From Rheinheimera sp. (GTDB lineage: Bacteria; Pseudomonadota; Gammaproteobacteria; Enterobacterales; Alteromonadaceae): a stretch of DNA of 32,034 bases. Below, piece by piece: positions 15,031 through 24,300 of the stretch. The stretch is taken from assembly GCA_003543135.1 (NCBI GenBank), contig DPJG01000028.1, positions 1 through 32,034 on the forward strand, given 5' to 3'. Each line of letters begins with the position of its first letter. Positions within the stretch are counted from its first letter, which is position 1. The notes below the pieces were generated by a model. That model was not told the origin of the DNA and did no database searches. It saw only the letters and a program-made list of their open reading frames with translations. Position numbers and translations under genes: made by a program.

Positions 15031-17472
15031 TTATGCAGCAATCCCCTTCAAGCCATTGACTATACTGTTCTTTTTAATTGCTCTCATCGAAATCGAGCTG
15101 GACAATATCAGAACAGCGAATACAGCAACGATCGTTATGGCATACATATACATAGAACTAATTGAGATATAAACACTCAACAAATCGTAGTAAAAATAGA
15201 GACAGACAATAATAAAGATAGTCCCTAATGAGGCACCAATCATCAGTATTGAAATATTTTCCCGCACGGTTTCATTAAAGATGTTGTTATATTTCGCTCC
15301 AATAGCCATTTTAATATTAAATTCTGTTGTACGTGATTTAACGCCATAGCTAATGATGCCAAACAAGCCCAGAAAGGCCAGCAACAAGGTAAATATGGCA
15401 AGACTTCCCGCAACTGTCAGCGTTACCAGGTGCGTAAAATTAGCCCTGTCCACATCTGCCTGTAATGAAGAAAAATTCGTCAGCGCAAACTGGTTGTTTG
15501 TATCACGCATGAGAGCCGTCACTTGTTCCCTTGTAACTACAGTACCTGGTTTCAGCTTCAGCATCAGCCACAATGCCGAACCACCGTTCGGGACATAAAA
15601 CCGTGGCGGAATTTCTGCTTTTGATGGCACGACCAGATCTTCAACAACGCCGATGATGGTAGCGGGTGGAATAGAATCGATTGCCAGGGTTTTCCCAATG
15701 ACACTGGTTATGTCGCCATGTCCCAATTGCTCTGCAAAAGTAGCGCTGACCATTGCAACGTTGGTGCGGCTCTGCACATCCTTTAACGCGAAACCCTGGC
15801 CTGCCAGCAGGCGTTGGCCAACAACATCCAGATAATTGTGGTCGACATTACGATGGAAGGGGTAATAACGCTTGCCATCTCCACTGTAAGTCAGCGCAAA
15901 CTGATAAATATCTTCCAGTGGTGAGCGGGCGAAGGTCACTGCCTCAACCTCTGGCAATGCGGCGAGTTTGTCACGAAATTCCGTCACTTTAGGGGCATAG
16001 GTATCCCAACCCTGCCAATCCAGAGTGGCGATCCTGAATTCCAGTCGTAACACATTTGTGCTGTCGAAGCCGACGTGTCGTTGCAGGGTTGTGGCCGCGT
16101 TTTTAATCAGGCTGGCACTGCAGAAAATCAGCACCACAGCGACAGAAATCTGCGAAACCAGCAACGCATTCCGGACTCCGGACGAAATTTGTACGCCCAC
16201 ACCTTTACCACTGCTTTTCAGCGACTGGCTGAGCTGCCGGTAATTCACAATACGGATCGACAATAATGAAATAATAAAAGCCAGCAGAACTGCAACCAAC
16301 AATGCCGAGCATAAGGTCATCCAGTCAAAGGATATCTCATGCGCGCGGGCCAGCTGAGTGCTGAAAAACCGCTGGATCAAGCCAAAGCCCAATAAAGCTA
16401 TCAAAATAGCAACAGCACTGGATGCCAGCATCAACACTAAGGTTTCACTGAACATTTGTAGCCACAAATGTTTTTTCTTCGCTCCCAGAGTGGCCGCAAT
16501 AGCCAGTTGTTTATGTTTTGACACCACCCGCGAGATAAAAAGATTGGTGATGTTACTGGTCGCAATCAACAGCAATCCCAAGCCGCCCGCCAGCAAAAAT
16601 ATAACTGTGGTCATATTACCGGCCACCAATTTTGACCGTAACGGCGTGATCTCGATATCGGCAGACCAACCGACAAAGTGCTGATTATCAATGGTCATTT
16701 TGCGAAACATTTCATTCGCCATAGCACTGAGCACAACACTGAGCTGGCCGGTACTGGCCGCTGGCGTTTTGATCAGATAAAACAACTTCCCTTCAACATT
16801 TCGCCAGTCTTCTTTGTATTCAGAATTATTAAAGTCCCAGGGCAACCAAAGTTGTGTAGTCAGGCCCACTTCCGCAAGTTGTGGTGCAACGAAGTCTGCC
16901 TGAATAACACCAATCACCGGATGACTGACTCCATTCACAACCAGTTTTTGACCAAGAATGTCTTCCCTTAAACTAAATTGCTCTGCCCATACCTGGTATG
17001 TGATCACTGCACCCGGCACGCGTTGCCCGAGTTCTGCAGGCGCAAACCATTGCCCTTTTGCCATAGGTATCCCCAGGATATCCGCAGTGCTTGCCGTGGT
17101 ATAAACAGTCGCAAGGTTAGGTTGCAGAGGTTCAGAGGTCAGGACTTCTTTGGAAAAAAACAACATAGACTGCGCTTTGACACCGATATCTTTGGCACTC
17201 TGAATATTGCGATACAAAGCTTCTGCTGCAGGGTAGAGAAAAAATGAGGTTTCTGCTTCACCACTCTGATTTATCCGCTGGTAATCCACCACAAAAAGCT
17301 CGTCCTGCTGCGGATAACTTAAGGGTTTTAACAGCATGTAGAACCCCAAAGTCAGTACAACAAGAAACACACCAATAGTGATACCCATCGTTACTACAAC
17401 ACCGGCAAAAAAAGACTTGTCAGCCAACGCCGCCTGAACGGATCTTTTGATCAGATAACGTAAGTTATTCAT
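15031..17472 (-). CDS. MacB-type ABC transporter permease, two FtsX domains
   Basis: An 813-residue permease without its own ATPase. One helix (about 22-47) is followed by a periplasmic MacB_PCD-like domain, three helices with an FtsX signature (about 290-410; ATSNITNLFISRVVSKHKQLAIAATLGA), a further helix (about 440-460), a second periplasmic domain (about 465-680) and three C-terminal FtsX helices (about 683-800; SRTTEFNIKMAIGA). This duplicated form differs from E. coli MacB, where ATPase and one FtsX unit are fused. Together with the ATPase and HlyD protein just upstream it should form a periplasm-spanning exporter, as MacAB-like pumps do for lipopeptides and siderophores. ATG 17472 has AAAGGA 6 bases before it; it starts 9 bases after the ATPase stop. 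An outer-membrane TolC partner is not in the window. Confidence 0.9.
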   Translation of the reverse strand: MNNLRYLIKRSVQAALADKSFFAGVVVTMGITIGVFLVVLTLGFYMLLKPLSYPQQDELFVVDYQRINQSGEAETSFFLYPAAEALYRNIQSAKDIGVKAQSMLFFSKEVLTSEPLQPNLATVYTTASTADILGIPMAKGQWFAPAELGQRVPGAVITYQVWAEQFSLREDILGQKLVVNGVSHPVIGVIQADFVAPQLAEVGLTTQLWLPWDFNNSEYKEDWRNVEGKLFYLIKTPAASTGQLSVVLSAMANEMFRKMTIDNQHFVGWSADIEITPLRSKLVAGNMTTVIFLLAGGLGLLLIATSNITNLFISRVVSKHKQLAIAATLGAKKKHLWLQMFSETLVLMLASSAVAILIALLGFGLIQRFFSTQLARAHEISFDWMTLCSALLVAVLLAFIISLLSIRIVNYRQLSQSLKSSGKGVGVQISSGVRNALLVSQISVAVVLIFCSASLIKNAATTLQRHVGFDSTNVLRLEFRIATLDWQGWDTYAPKVTEFRDKLAALPEVEAVTFARSPLEDIYQFALTYSGDGKRYYPFHRNVDHNYLDVVGQRLLAGQGFALKDVQSRTNVAMVSATFAEQLGHGDITSVIGKTLAIDSIPPATIIGVVEDLVVPSKAEIPPRFYVPNGGSALWLMLKLKPGTVVTREQVTALMRDTNNQFALTNFSSLQADVDRANFTHLVTLTVAGSLAIFTLLLAFLGLFGIISYGVKSRTTEFNIKMAIGAKYNNIFNETVRENISILMIGASLGTIFIIVCLYFYYDLLSVYISISSMYMYAITIVAVFAVLILSSSISMRAIKKNSIVNGLKGIAA

Positions 17473-17481
17473 ACATATCCT

Positions 17482-18162
17482 TTACGCAACAATTTGGCCA
17501 TCTATCATTTGAATCTTCTTCTTGGTGAAGTCCGCATACCGGCTATCGTGAGTCACCATAAAAATGGTACTTCCTGCGTCATTCAGTTCCCCCAGCAGGC
17601 TCATTACCGCATCACCACTTTTTGAATCAAGGTTACCGGTCGGTTCGTCCGCCAGAATCACGGATGGTTTGGAAATAAGCGCTCTTGCAATGGCAACACG
17701 TTGTTGTTGTCCACCTGATAACTGGTTAGGTTTATGGTTCATCCGGTGTTCAATACCCACTCTGGCGAGGCATTGGCGAACTTGTTCTTCGACCTGACTG
17801 GCATGGAAACGCTGTGCACTGTAACGAAGTGGCAAGGCCACATTATCAAACACTGAAAGCTCATCTATCAGGTTGAAAGACTGGAAAATAAAACCAAATT
17901 TTTGATTACGAATCTCAGCAGCACGATCGGATACAAGGTTACTGACATTGATACCATCCACTTTATATTCGCCACTACTGGGTGTATCTAACAGTCCGAG
18001 TAAAGACAACAATGTAGATTTTCCACATCCCGACGGACCAGATAATGATACAAAATCACCGTCGTATACTTTCAGACTTACATTTTTCAGGGCATGGGTT
18101 TCAACTTCATCAGTTTCGAATATTTTCCCAATACCATTCATTTCTATGGTCACTCTTTTCAT
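17482..18162 (-). CDS. MacB/LolD-type ABC transporter ATP-binding protein
   Basis: A 226-residue cytoplasmic ATPase with every motif in place: Walker A SGPSGCGKST (41-50), Q-loop FIFQSFNLIDELSVFDNV (91-108), signature LSGGQQQR (148-155), Walker B VILADEPTGNLDS (168-180) and switch His in MVTHD. The NLIDELSV and DEPTGNLDSKSG patterns are those of the MacB/LolD/FtsE group. It drives the FtsX-type permease encoded 9 bases downstream and lies 26 bases after the adaptor gene, so adaptor, ATPase and permease form one transcription unit. ATG 18162 follows CAGGGTG at good spacing. Confidence 0.94.
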   Translation of the reverse strand: MKRVTIEMNGIGKIFETDEVETHALKNVSLKVYDGDFVSLSGPSGCGKSTLLSLLGLLDTPSSGEYKVDGINVSNLVSDRAAEIRNQKFGFIFQSFNLIDELSVFDNVALPLRYSAQRFHASQVEEQVRQCLARVGIEHRMNHKPNQLSGGQQQRVAIARALISKPSVILADEPTGNLDSKSGDAVMSLLGELNDAGSTIFMVTHDSRYADFTKKKIQMIDGQIVA

Positions 18163-18188
18163 AAATCACCCTGTTCAATTTATAATAT

Positions 18189-19442
18189 TTATTCAAGCAC
18201 GATACTATTTTCAGAAGTCATCAGGTTTGATAAATCGGAAATAATAAACTTTTGTCCAACCTTGGTTCCGGATTTAATTTCAATATACTGGTTCGCGGTT
18301 TCACCCATTGTCAGTTGCACTAATTCCGCTTTTTTAGAATCATCGTCATCAATCCTGAACAATTTCAGCACCGTGTTTTCCGTACTTTTGGCAGGGCGTT
18401 CAATATACATAGCATCAGCCAAACTGCCGATAATGATTCTGCTTTCAACATTCTGCTCCGCTTTCAGACTCAGCGGCAATTCTCCGGGTAAGTCAATTTC
18501 CAGTTCAACCGTGTTGTCGACAACCACAGGATCGATCCGGCTGACTACCCCTTCAATCTGATCCTGGCGGTTATTAATCACCGCCTTTTGTCCAATTTGA
18601 ATCCGCTGCGCTTTATCCTGTGGGATCTTGATAAAGGCTTCCAGCGAACCCTCACTGCCAATAGTGGCAACCTCTTGTCCTATCACCAGACTCTGTCCCA
18701 AACCAATGGCTGATTTCAGCAACATACCTGTCAGCTCCGCCTTAATCTCCAACTGATCCACTTTGTGCTCAATCAGTTTTACTGTGCCTTCCTGCTGCCG
18801 GACCAAATCAGTTTTGATACTGATCATCTCTGCGTGAATTCGTTTAAGCCTTTCATTCTTCTCCCGTAAAAACACCAGTTTTGCTTTCAGACGTTCTGCT
18901 TCAACCTGGCTTTCGACATGGGTCACTTTGGAAATAATTCCCTTTTCCACCAGGGAAGATTCAGCTTGAACGATATAAGAGATTTTTTCGTAATTTGCCT
19001 GAGTATCAGAAACTTCAGTCGCTTCGTTGAGCATTGCCAGCTCATGATCAGCGATGGTTTGCCGTAAATCCGCCTGCACTTTTGACAGCTCCTGCCGGGC
19101 ATTTTGCAGCTCTTGTCTGACATCAGGGTTTTCAAGACGGGCAATCACATCTCCGGCCTGCACCCGGGCTCCGGGCTTCACCAGTATCTCTTTCACAATA
19201 GAATTACTTGGTGCTGTTAACAGTCTGATATCGTCTGATCTGACAACACCAAAACCGTCGACCGAAACCTCTAAATCGCCTTGGCGCACTTCGGCAATCA
19301 CCAGGCTTTTACGTTCCAGACTGATTTCCTGACTGGTCAGTCTGGCGTAAAGCATCCAGAGGCCAAGTATCAGCAGCAACCCCAGCCCCCACTTGACCGG
19401 TACACTTTTATCTTTGGTTACAACCTGCTTTTTTATATCCAC
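18189..19442 (-). CDS. HlyD/MacA-family periplasmic adaptor protein
   Basis: A 417-residue membrane fusion protein: short cytoplasmic N-terminus, one membrane anchor (about 19-35, WGLGLLLILGLWMLYA), first half of a lipoyl-like barrel (IVKEILVKPGARVQAGDVIARLENPDV, about 80-110), and a long coiled-coil hairpin (about 112-220, rich in Glu, Lys and Leu). The second lipoyl half and beta-barrel follow (SLVIGQEVATIGSEGSLEAFIKIP and after). It would link the inner-membrane ATPase/permease to a TolC-like channel. The start is GTG at 19442 with AAAGG about 8 bases upstream; an overlapping ATG two bases away is out of frame. The gap to the preceding TDO-like gene is 76 bases. The exported cargo is presumably the NRPS peptide. 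Confidence 0.9.
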   Translation of the reverse strand: MDIKKQVVTKDKSVPVKWGLGLLLILGLWMLYARLTSQEISLERKSLVIAEVRQGDLEVSVDGFGVVRSDDIRLLTAPSNSIVKEILVKPGARVQAGDVIARLENPDVRQELQNARQELSKVQADLRQTIADHELAMLNEATEVSDTQANYEKISYIVQAESSLVEKGIISKVTHVESQVEAERLKAKLVFLREKNERLKRIHAEMISIKTDLVRQQEGTVKLIEHKVDQLEIKAELTGMLLKSAIGLGQSLVIGQEVATIGSEGSLEAFIKIPQDKAQRIQIGQKAVINNRQDQIEGVVSRIDPVVVDNTVELEIDLPGELPLSLKAEQNVESRIIIGSLADAMYIERPAKSTENTVLKLFRIDDDDSKKAELVQLTMGETANQYIEIKSGTKVGQKFIISDLSNLMTSENSIVLE

Positions 19443-19518
19443 ATCAATACCTTTCTTACTTCCTGAACTGCCTGTCGCAATACCAAATAACTTTGGCGTA
19501 GCGGCTTCCCTCTATCCG

Positions 19519-21390
19519 TTATGGCCCCGGTTGAAACCGTAAATAACTCAGGTCAACTGTACCGGCTGCTGCTGAAAACAATTTGTGAATCAAAGTGATG
19601 GTGTCCTCAAGGCTGCCAGGTGCCATAGCCGGTGATGAAAACAACATCAGACCGAGGCGCCGTCCGGCCACAGGACCATCAGCCGCCATGGCTGTGCGGC
19701 TGCCCGGACCAGAAAAATACGAGGCCATCACTCCTGCCTGATCGCGCAACACCAATTCATTGGCCTGACAGATCACCTGACGGGATTTGCCGATACCACT
19801 GTAAACCTCAGCTTCGATACTGACGTCAACTAACACATCACCATCAATCCGGTCGATATCAAACACACCCGCCAGCACACCGCGATAGAACTCAAGATGC
19901 AGTAACAGGCGCGGAACCAGAGGAACTGTCGGTGCAGGCAACCCATGCTGCATCTGTTTGCGTAATGGAAAAGCAGCCTGTTTACTGCTGAAGAACCTCT
20001 GATAATCATCAAGGTTATGCTCTATCAGATCGGCATGTTCCAGCATCGACTGGCGGATATCTTCGGTATTGGTTTGTAAAGCGAACTGAAGTTTCTGCAG
20101 GTCAACGTCGGTACACTGTATCCAAACCAGAGTCAGTCCCTCAAATAGCTGACGAGCCCTTGTGGATAACCGAACTTCCGGTACTTCTCTGCTATGACGC
20201 CGCATCTCAGTCATATTGTTCCTTAAATTCGATTTCAGATAGCCGATACCCAGCGGACCTTCGGCTCCGAAGTTTTTAGGCAACATTTTTATTGCAATCG
20301 CCAGGTGTCTGGCTTTCCAGAACTGGAATTGATGCAACAGACGCTGACTGAAAAATGCCAGTTCCGGACAATCCCGGCAGTTCAGCATTGTCTGATAGAG
20401 TTGCCTTAAAGTCGGCATGGCAGTGTCTTTTAGCATGGACTTGTCCCTCAGTTCTGCTATCTGCAGCACAACGCCCAGTTTGTCCTGTTGAATACCGGTC
20501 AGGAGTCGCTCCAACCATTGATACTTTTCAGACTGTATAGCACCGGCATTACCGGTATCTACCCGAAAACCCTGATAAAAGTTTTCCACAGCCAGAGTAT
20601 CCATCACACTGAACAAACGGCTTAGTACGTCCATCAACACCGTCAGTTGCCGGAAGATATCAGCAGCCCTTTGCAGTTCTCCCTGCTGATAAAAAGCTAA
20701 CCCGTCGTGAACACCTTCTCCGACCGCAAAAAAGATACATTCCGTTAGTTGCACCATGCGCAGAAACATATATTCATCATGATAAATACCACCGGGAAGC
20801 CCCGTCAGCATGACTAAAGTCGTTAATGCTGCATCAGCATCACGGAAGTACTCAATATCATGTGGATAGCCATGGTCCGGAAACCCCTGGTCACGATGGA
20901 CGGAAAACGAATTTTCCGTTTCCATCAGGCTTTGTTTCAGCTCTTTTAACAGTTGCAGTCTGTCAGCGACAAGCTCGGGCCTATATCCCTTTTTGGTGTA
21001 ACCAATTGAGGTGTATTTGTTGAATAATTCCATTTCATAAATAAACCAATCGTTAACCAACGCTGCCAGAGCATACCATACATTTTTATTCTTTCTCCAA
21101 AAATCTCCATCGGTGCCGGCATCAAGATAACAATCAAAAACCGGCGAATAAGTGTATGAAGCATAATTGTGTTTTTCTCCCAGAGCGGTGAAGTTTTCAC
21201 ACCATAAAAACCGCTCCCAGAGACCACAGTCCGGGCTAAAATCGGGTTGCCGCGGATCAAGCCGGAAAGGGGCCATCATCGCTGCAATTTTTTCCCGCCA
21301 GTGCGCGGATACATGATTACGGCCATGCATTAATGCCTCCCGTATATAACCCTGAATATCAAAATCCAGTTGCTCAGGCGCTGTATTCAT
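19519..21390 (-). CDS. Tryptophan-dioxygenase-like haem protein fused to a B3/B4 domain
   Basis: A 623-residue protein. Residues about 185-395 show the all-helical TDO/IDO pattern: HDEYMFLRMVQLTE (204-217) at the FIxxHQxxEL position, VENFYQGFRVDTGNAGAIQSEKY (268-290) at the F..FR...SGFQS position with the carboxylate-binding Arg276 kept, and FWKARH (357-362) followed by FGAEGPLGIGYL at the proximal-His GTGGSxG element, so His362 is the likely haem ligand. The distal His is Val213. Residues about 490-615 resemble the B3/B4 domain of PheT (FDIDRIDGDVLV, NELVLRDQAGVMASYF, GSRTAM), known for editing mischarged aminoacyl groups. ATG 21390 has GGGAGG 5 bases upstream and overlaps the NRPS end by 17 bases, implying translational coupling. 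Residues 1-180 are unassigned. Reaction unknown; PrnB-like or hydroxylating haem enzymes of this superfamily are alternatives. Confidence 0.72.
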   Translation of the reverse strand: MNTAPEQLDFDIQGYIREALMHGRNHVSAHWREKIAAMMAPFRLDPRQPDFSPDCGLWERFLWCENFTALGEKHNYASYTYSPVFDCYLDAGTDGDFWRKNKNVWYALAALVNDWFIYEMELFNKYTSIGYTKKGYRPELVADRLQLLKELKQSLMETENSFSVHRDQGFPDHGYPHDIEYFRDADAALTTLVMLTGLPGGIYHDEYMFLRMVQLTECIFFAVGEGVHDGLAFYQQGELQRAADIFRQLTVLMDVLSRLFSVMDTLAVENFYQGFRVDTGNAGAIQSEKYQWLERLLTGIQQDKLGVVLQIAELRDKSMLKDTAMPTLRQLYQTMLNCRDCPELAFFSQRLLHQFQFWKARHLAIAIKMLPKNFGAEGPLGIGYLKSNLRNNMTEMRRHSREVPEVRLSTRARQLFEGLTLVWIQCTDVDLQKLQFALQTNTEDIRQSMLEHADLIEHNLDDYQRFFSSKQAAFPLRKQMQHGLPAPTVPLVPRLLLHLEFYRGVLAGVFDIDRIDGDVLVDVSIEAEVYSGIGKSRQVICQANELVLRDQAGVMASYFSGPGSRTAMAADGPVAGRRLGLMLFSSPAMAPGSLEDTITLIHKLFSAAAGTVDLSYLRFQPGP

Positions 21391-24300
21391 TGACGCCTCC
21401 CGCATGGCATAAGTCTGGGGTCTGTCCCTGGTGGGTTGTGCTGTTTTGTCCATTTGCGGCATCTCTGTCAGCCTGATGTGGCACAGGCAGTCGCAAATAT
21501 TCGGCCACAGACGTCGCCAGTTCCGCAGACTCAATCATGGTCTGATGCGATTGCTGTATTGGTAAAATTCTGACACTGCCACTGCTGTACAAGTCCCAGT
21601 TCAGGTTTTGATTAAAGCCATCTGCCGGTGGCGTCAGTTCAGCTCTGAACAGCACTAAATCCAGCGCTGACTGGCGAATGCAGTGGCCTCTTTTCAACCT
21701 GTCCAGCGTGATAAAATGCTGTAAATAGCGACAGGTCATTTCTTCTGTGACTTGTGCAATATAATGGTCAGGAAACTGCAGACGCAGCTGTTTGCTCAAA
21801 GAGCTCAGCGCTGCCGGAACATCCGTCGCATCGAGCTGATTCCAGTCCAGTTCCGGCTGTAACAACAGAATTTCCTGCAAGGCCAACTGTATAGGGGCAT
21901 ACCAGGCCTGGCTTGGTACTTCATATTCAGCCATAGTCGCGTAGCTATCTAACAGCAGAACCCGGACCTGATATCCCTGCTGAACCAGTTGGCAGGCCGC
22001 TTCATAAGCGAGGACACCGCCCGACGAATAGCCTAATAAAGTGACGGGCCCCTCAGTCTGGTATCGCAGTATCAATTGTACATAACGGTTGACCAGCGCC
22101 TTAAAATCAGCAAAAAACTGCGGTTCGTAGATCAGCGGCGAATGTAACCCGACCAACTGATATTGTCCGGACAACGCAGCCGCCAAACGCCCATAACAAT
22201 GGGCTGTGCCGGCTCCGGGATTAAAACAGAAGATAGTTCCCGAACCAGGTGTGGTGCTCAATTGCAGCATGGTTTCCGGCAACTCACTGGTCAAACTTTC
22301 CTGTTCCCGCAGCCGTAACTGATTGGCAAATTCCTGTAACTGCGGATGCAAAAACACATCACCCAGTGTGGCCTGCAACCCTAACTGACTGCGCACTTTC
22401 GCTATCAACCTGGTGGCGAGCAGCGAATGCCCGCCCAGGTCAAAGAAATTGGCTTTCATGCCAAGCTGAGGATTGGCAAAAATCTGTTGCCAGATCGCAC
22501 ACAACGAAGCCTCAAATGCGTCTGCCGGTAAGATCATTTCGGGTTCACTATGTTGCAACTGCGGCGCTGGCAATGCTTTACGGTCAACTTTGTTATTCGC
22601 AGTTACAGGCAAAGCGGACAGAATTTCGAACGCCTGTGGCACCATGTAATGCGGTAAGACGCTGCGCAGCCACTCGCGGCATTGCTCGATAAATTCCAGC
22701 CGGCTCGCTATGACCTGTTCGTTGTGCAGCACCAGATAAGCAACCAGCACTTTGTCACCTGAAGCTGTCTGCTGCACATCAACCACAGCCTGACCAATGA
22801 ACGGGTGCGATTTCAGCGTATGCTCTATCTCACCCAGCTCCACCCTAAAACCACGGATCTTGATCTGGTTATCCCGACGGCCGCGGAATTCAATCAGGCC
22901 ATCACTGCGATACCGGCCCAGATCTCCGGTCCGGTACAGTCGCTGCTTTAACTGCGGATGCCACAAGAACTGCCGCCCGGTCAACTCGCTGTCACGATAA
23001 TATTCGCGGGCAACGCCCAGCCCCCCGATAAAAAGCTCACCTGTCACTTGTGGCGGACAAGGTTGCAGCATGTCATTTAAGATGAAGAATGACTGTCCTG
23101 ACATAGGCCGGCCATAAGGGACACTGGATAACGCTGAGGTATCCTGTTCAATAGGGTAATGAATGGACCAGATAGAGCCCTCGGTGGCCCCGCCAAGACT
23201 GTATAACCGACTACCGGGAAATGACTGCCAGAGCCTTGCCGGTAACTGTGGATCAATCCAATCCCCACTCATCATGACCGCTTTAAAACAAATAGCAGAA
23301 CTGCGCCTTTGCTCTTCCAGTTGCTCTACCAACAGCGCTGCCGAAACCGGCACTGTGTTCCAGACAGTAACAGCAAAACGCTCGGTGAGTTCCAGCCAGT
23401 GCTGCGGATTTTTCGCCAATTCCGGCTGCGGGAACACAACAGTGCCGCCTGCTGCCAGCATCCCAAAATAGTCATACACCGACAGGTCAAAACTGAAAGC
23501 AGAAACCGCCAGCACTTTATCCGCCGCAGTTATGCCGTACTGCCGGTTGATATCAAGCAAGGTATTCACGGCCGCGCCATGTTCAATGGCCACTCCCTTG
23601 GGTTTGCCGGTGGAGCCTGAGGTAAAGATGACATAAGCCAGTGATGCAGGGGGTTGTACCGGCTTATAGCCGCTGGCCTGCGCCAGAAGTTCAGCACGGC
23701 TCTGCTCCGCTGCTGCTGGCTGCGGATAACAGACACTGAGTCCTTCTGCTGACAAAGCGGTCAGGCTGCTTGTGGTGATCAGCAACTGCACACCAGCCTG
23801 ACGCAGGATCTGCTCACATCTTGATGCGGGCCAATCGGTTTCCAGCGGCAGATAGGCTGCACCGACATATTGAACCGCCAGTGCCGCCACCAGTTGTAAC
23901 GGACTCTTTGGCAACCGAATCGCAATCAGCGGTTCAGTACTGACGGGAAGCAGCGGCTGTAACTGCGCGGCCAGCTGCACAACCTGACTGTATAATTGCA
24001 AATAAGTCAGTGTATGACCCGCAGCATCTATTGTCGCAATGTGGTCAGGCGCTGCTATCAGTTGCTGCATAAACAGCTCGTGCATACAAAGATCAGCCTG
24101 CCCCGGCCATTTGCTGTGATTCCAGTCTACAGTCACTTGTTGCATCAAGGCTGGCGGCAACATGTTGATCGCATACACGTTGAGTTCCGGGTCCGCCAGT
24201 ATGCCGTCCAGTAAGCATTCAAAGGCCGAGGCCATCGTTTGCACTGATTCCGGATTAAACAGGTCGGTGTTAAATTCCCAATTCAGCGTCAGGGCGCCAG

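Noticed and set aside
21391-21534. Upstream extension of the TDO-like gene inside the NRPS gene
   Set aside because: GGGAGG directly before ATG 21390 gives a good start; the extension overlaps the NRPS coding end and has no domain character.
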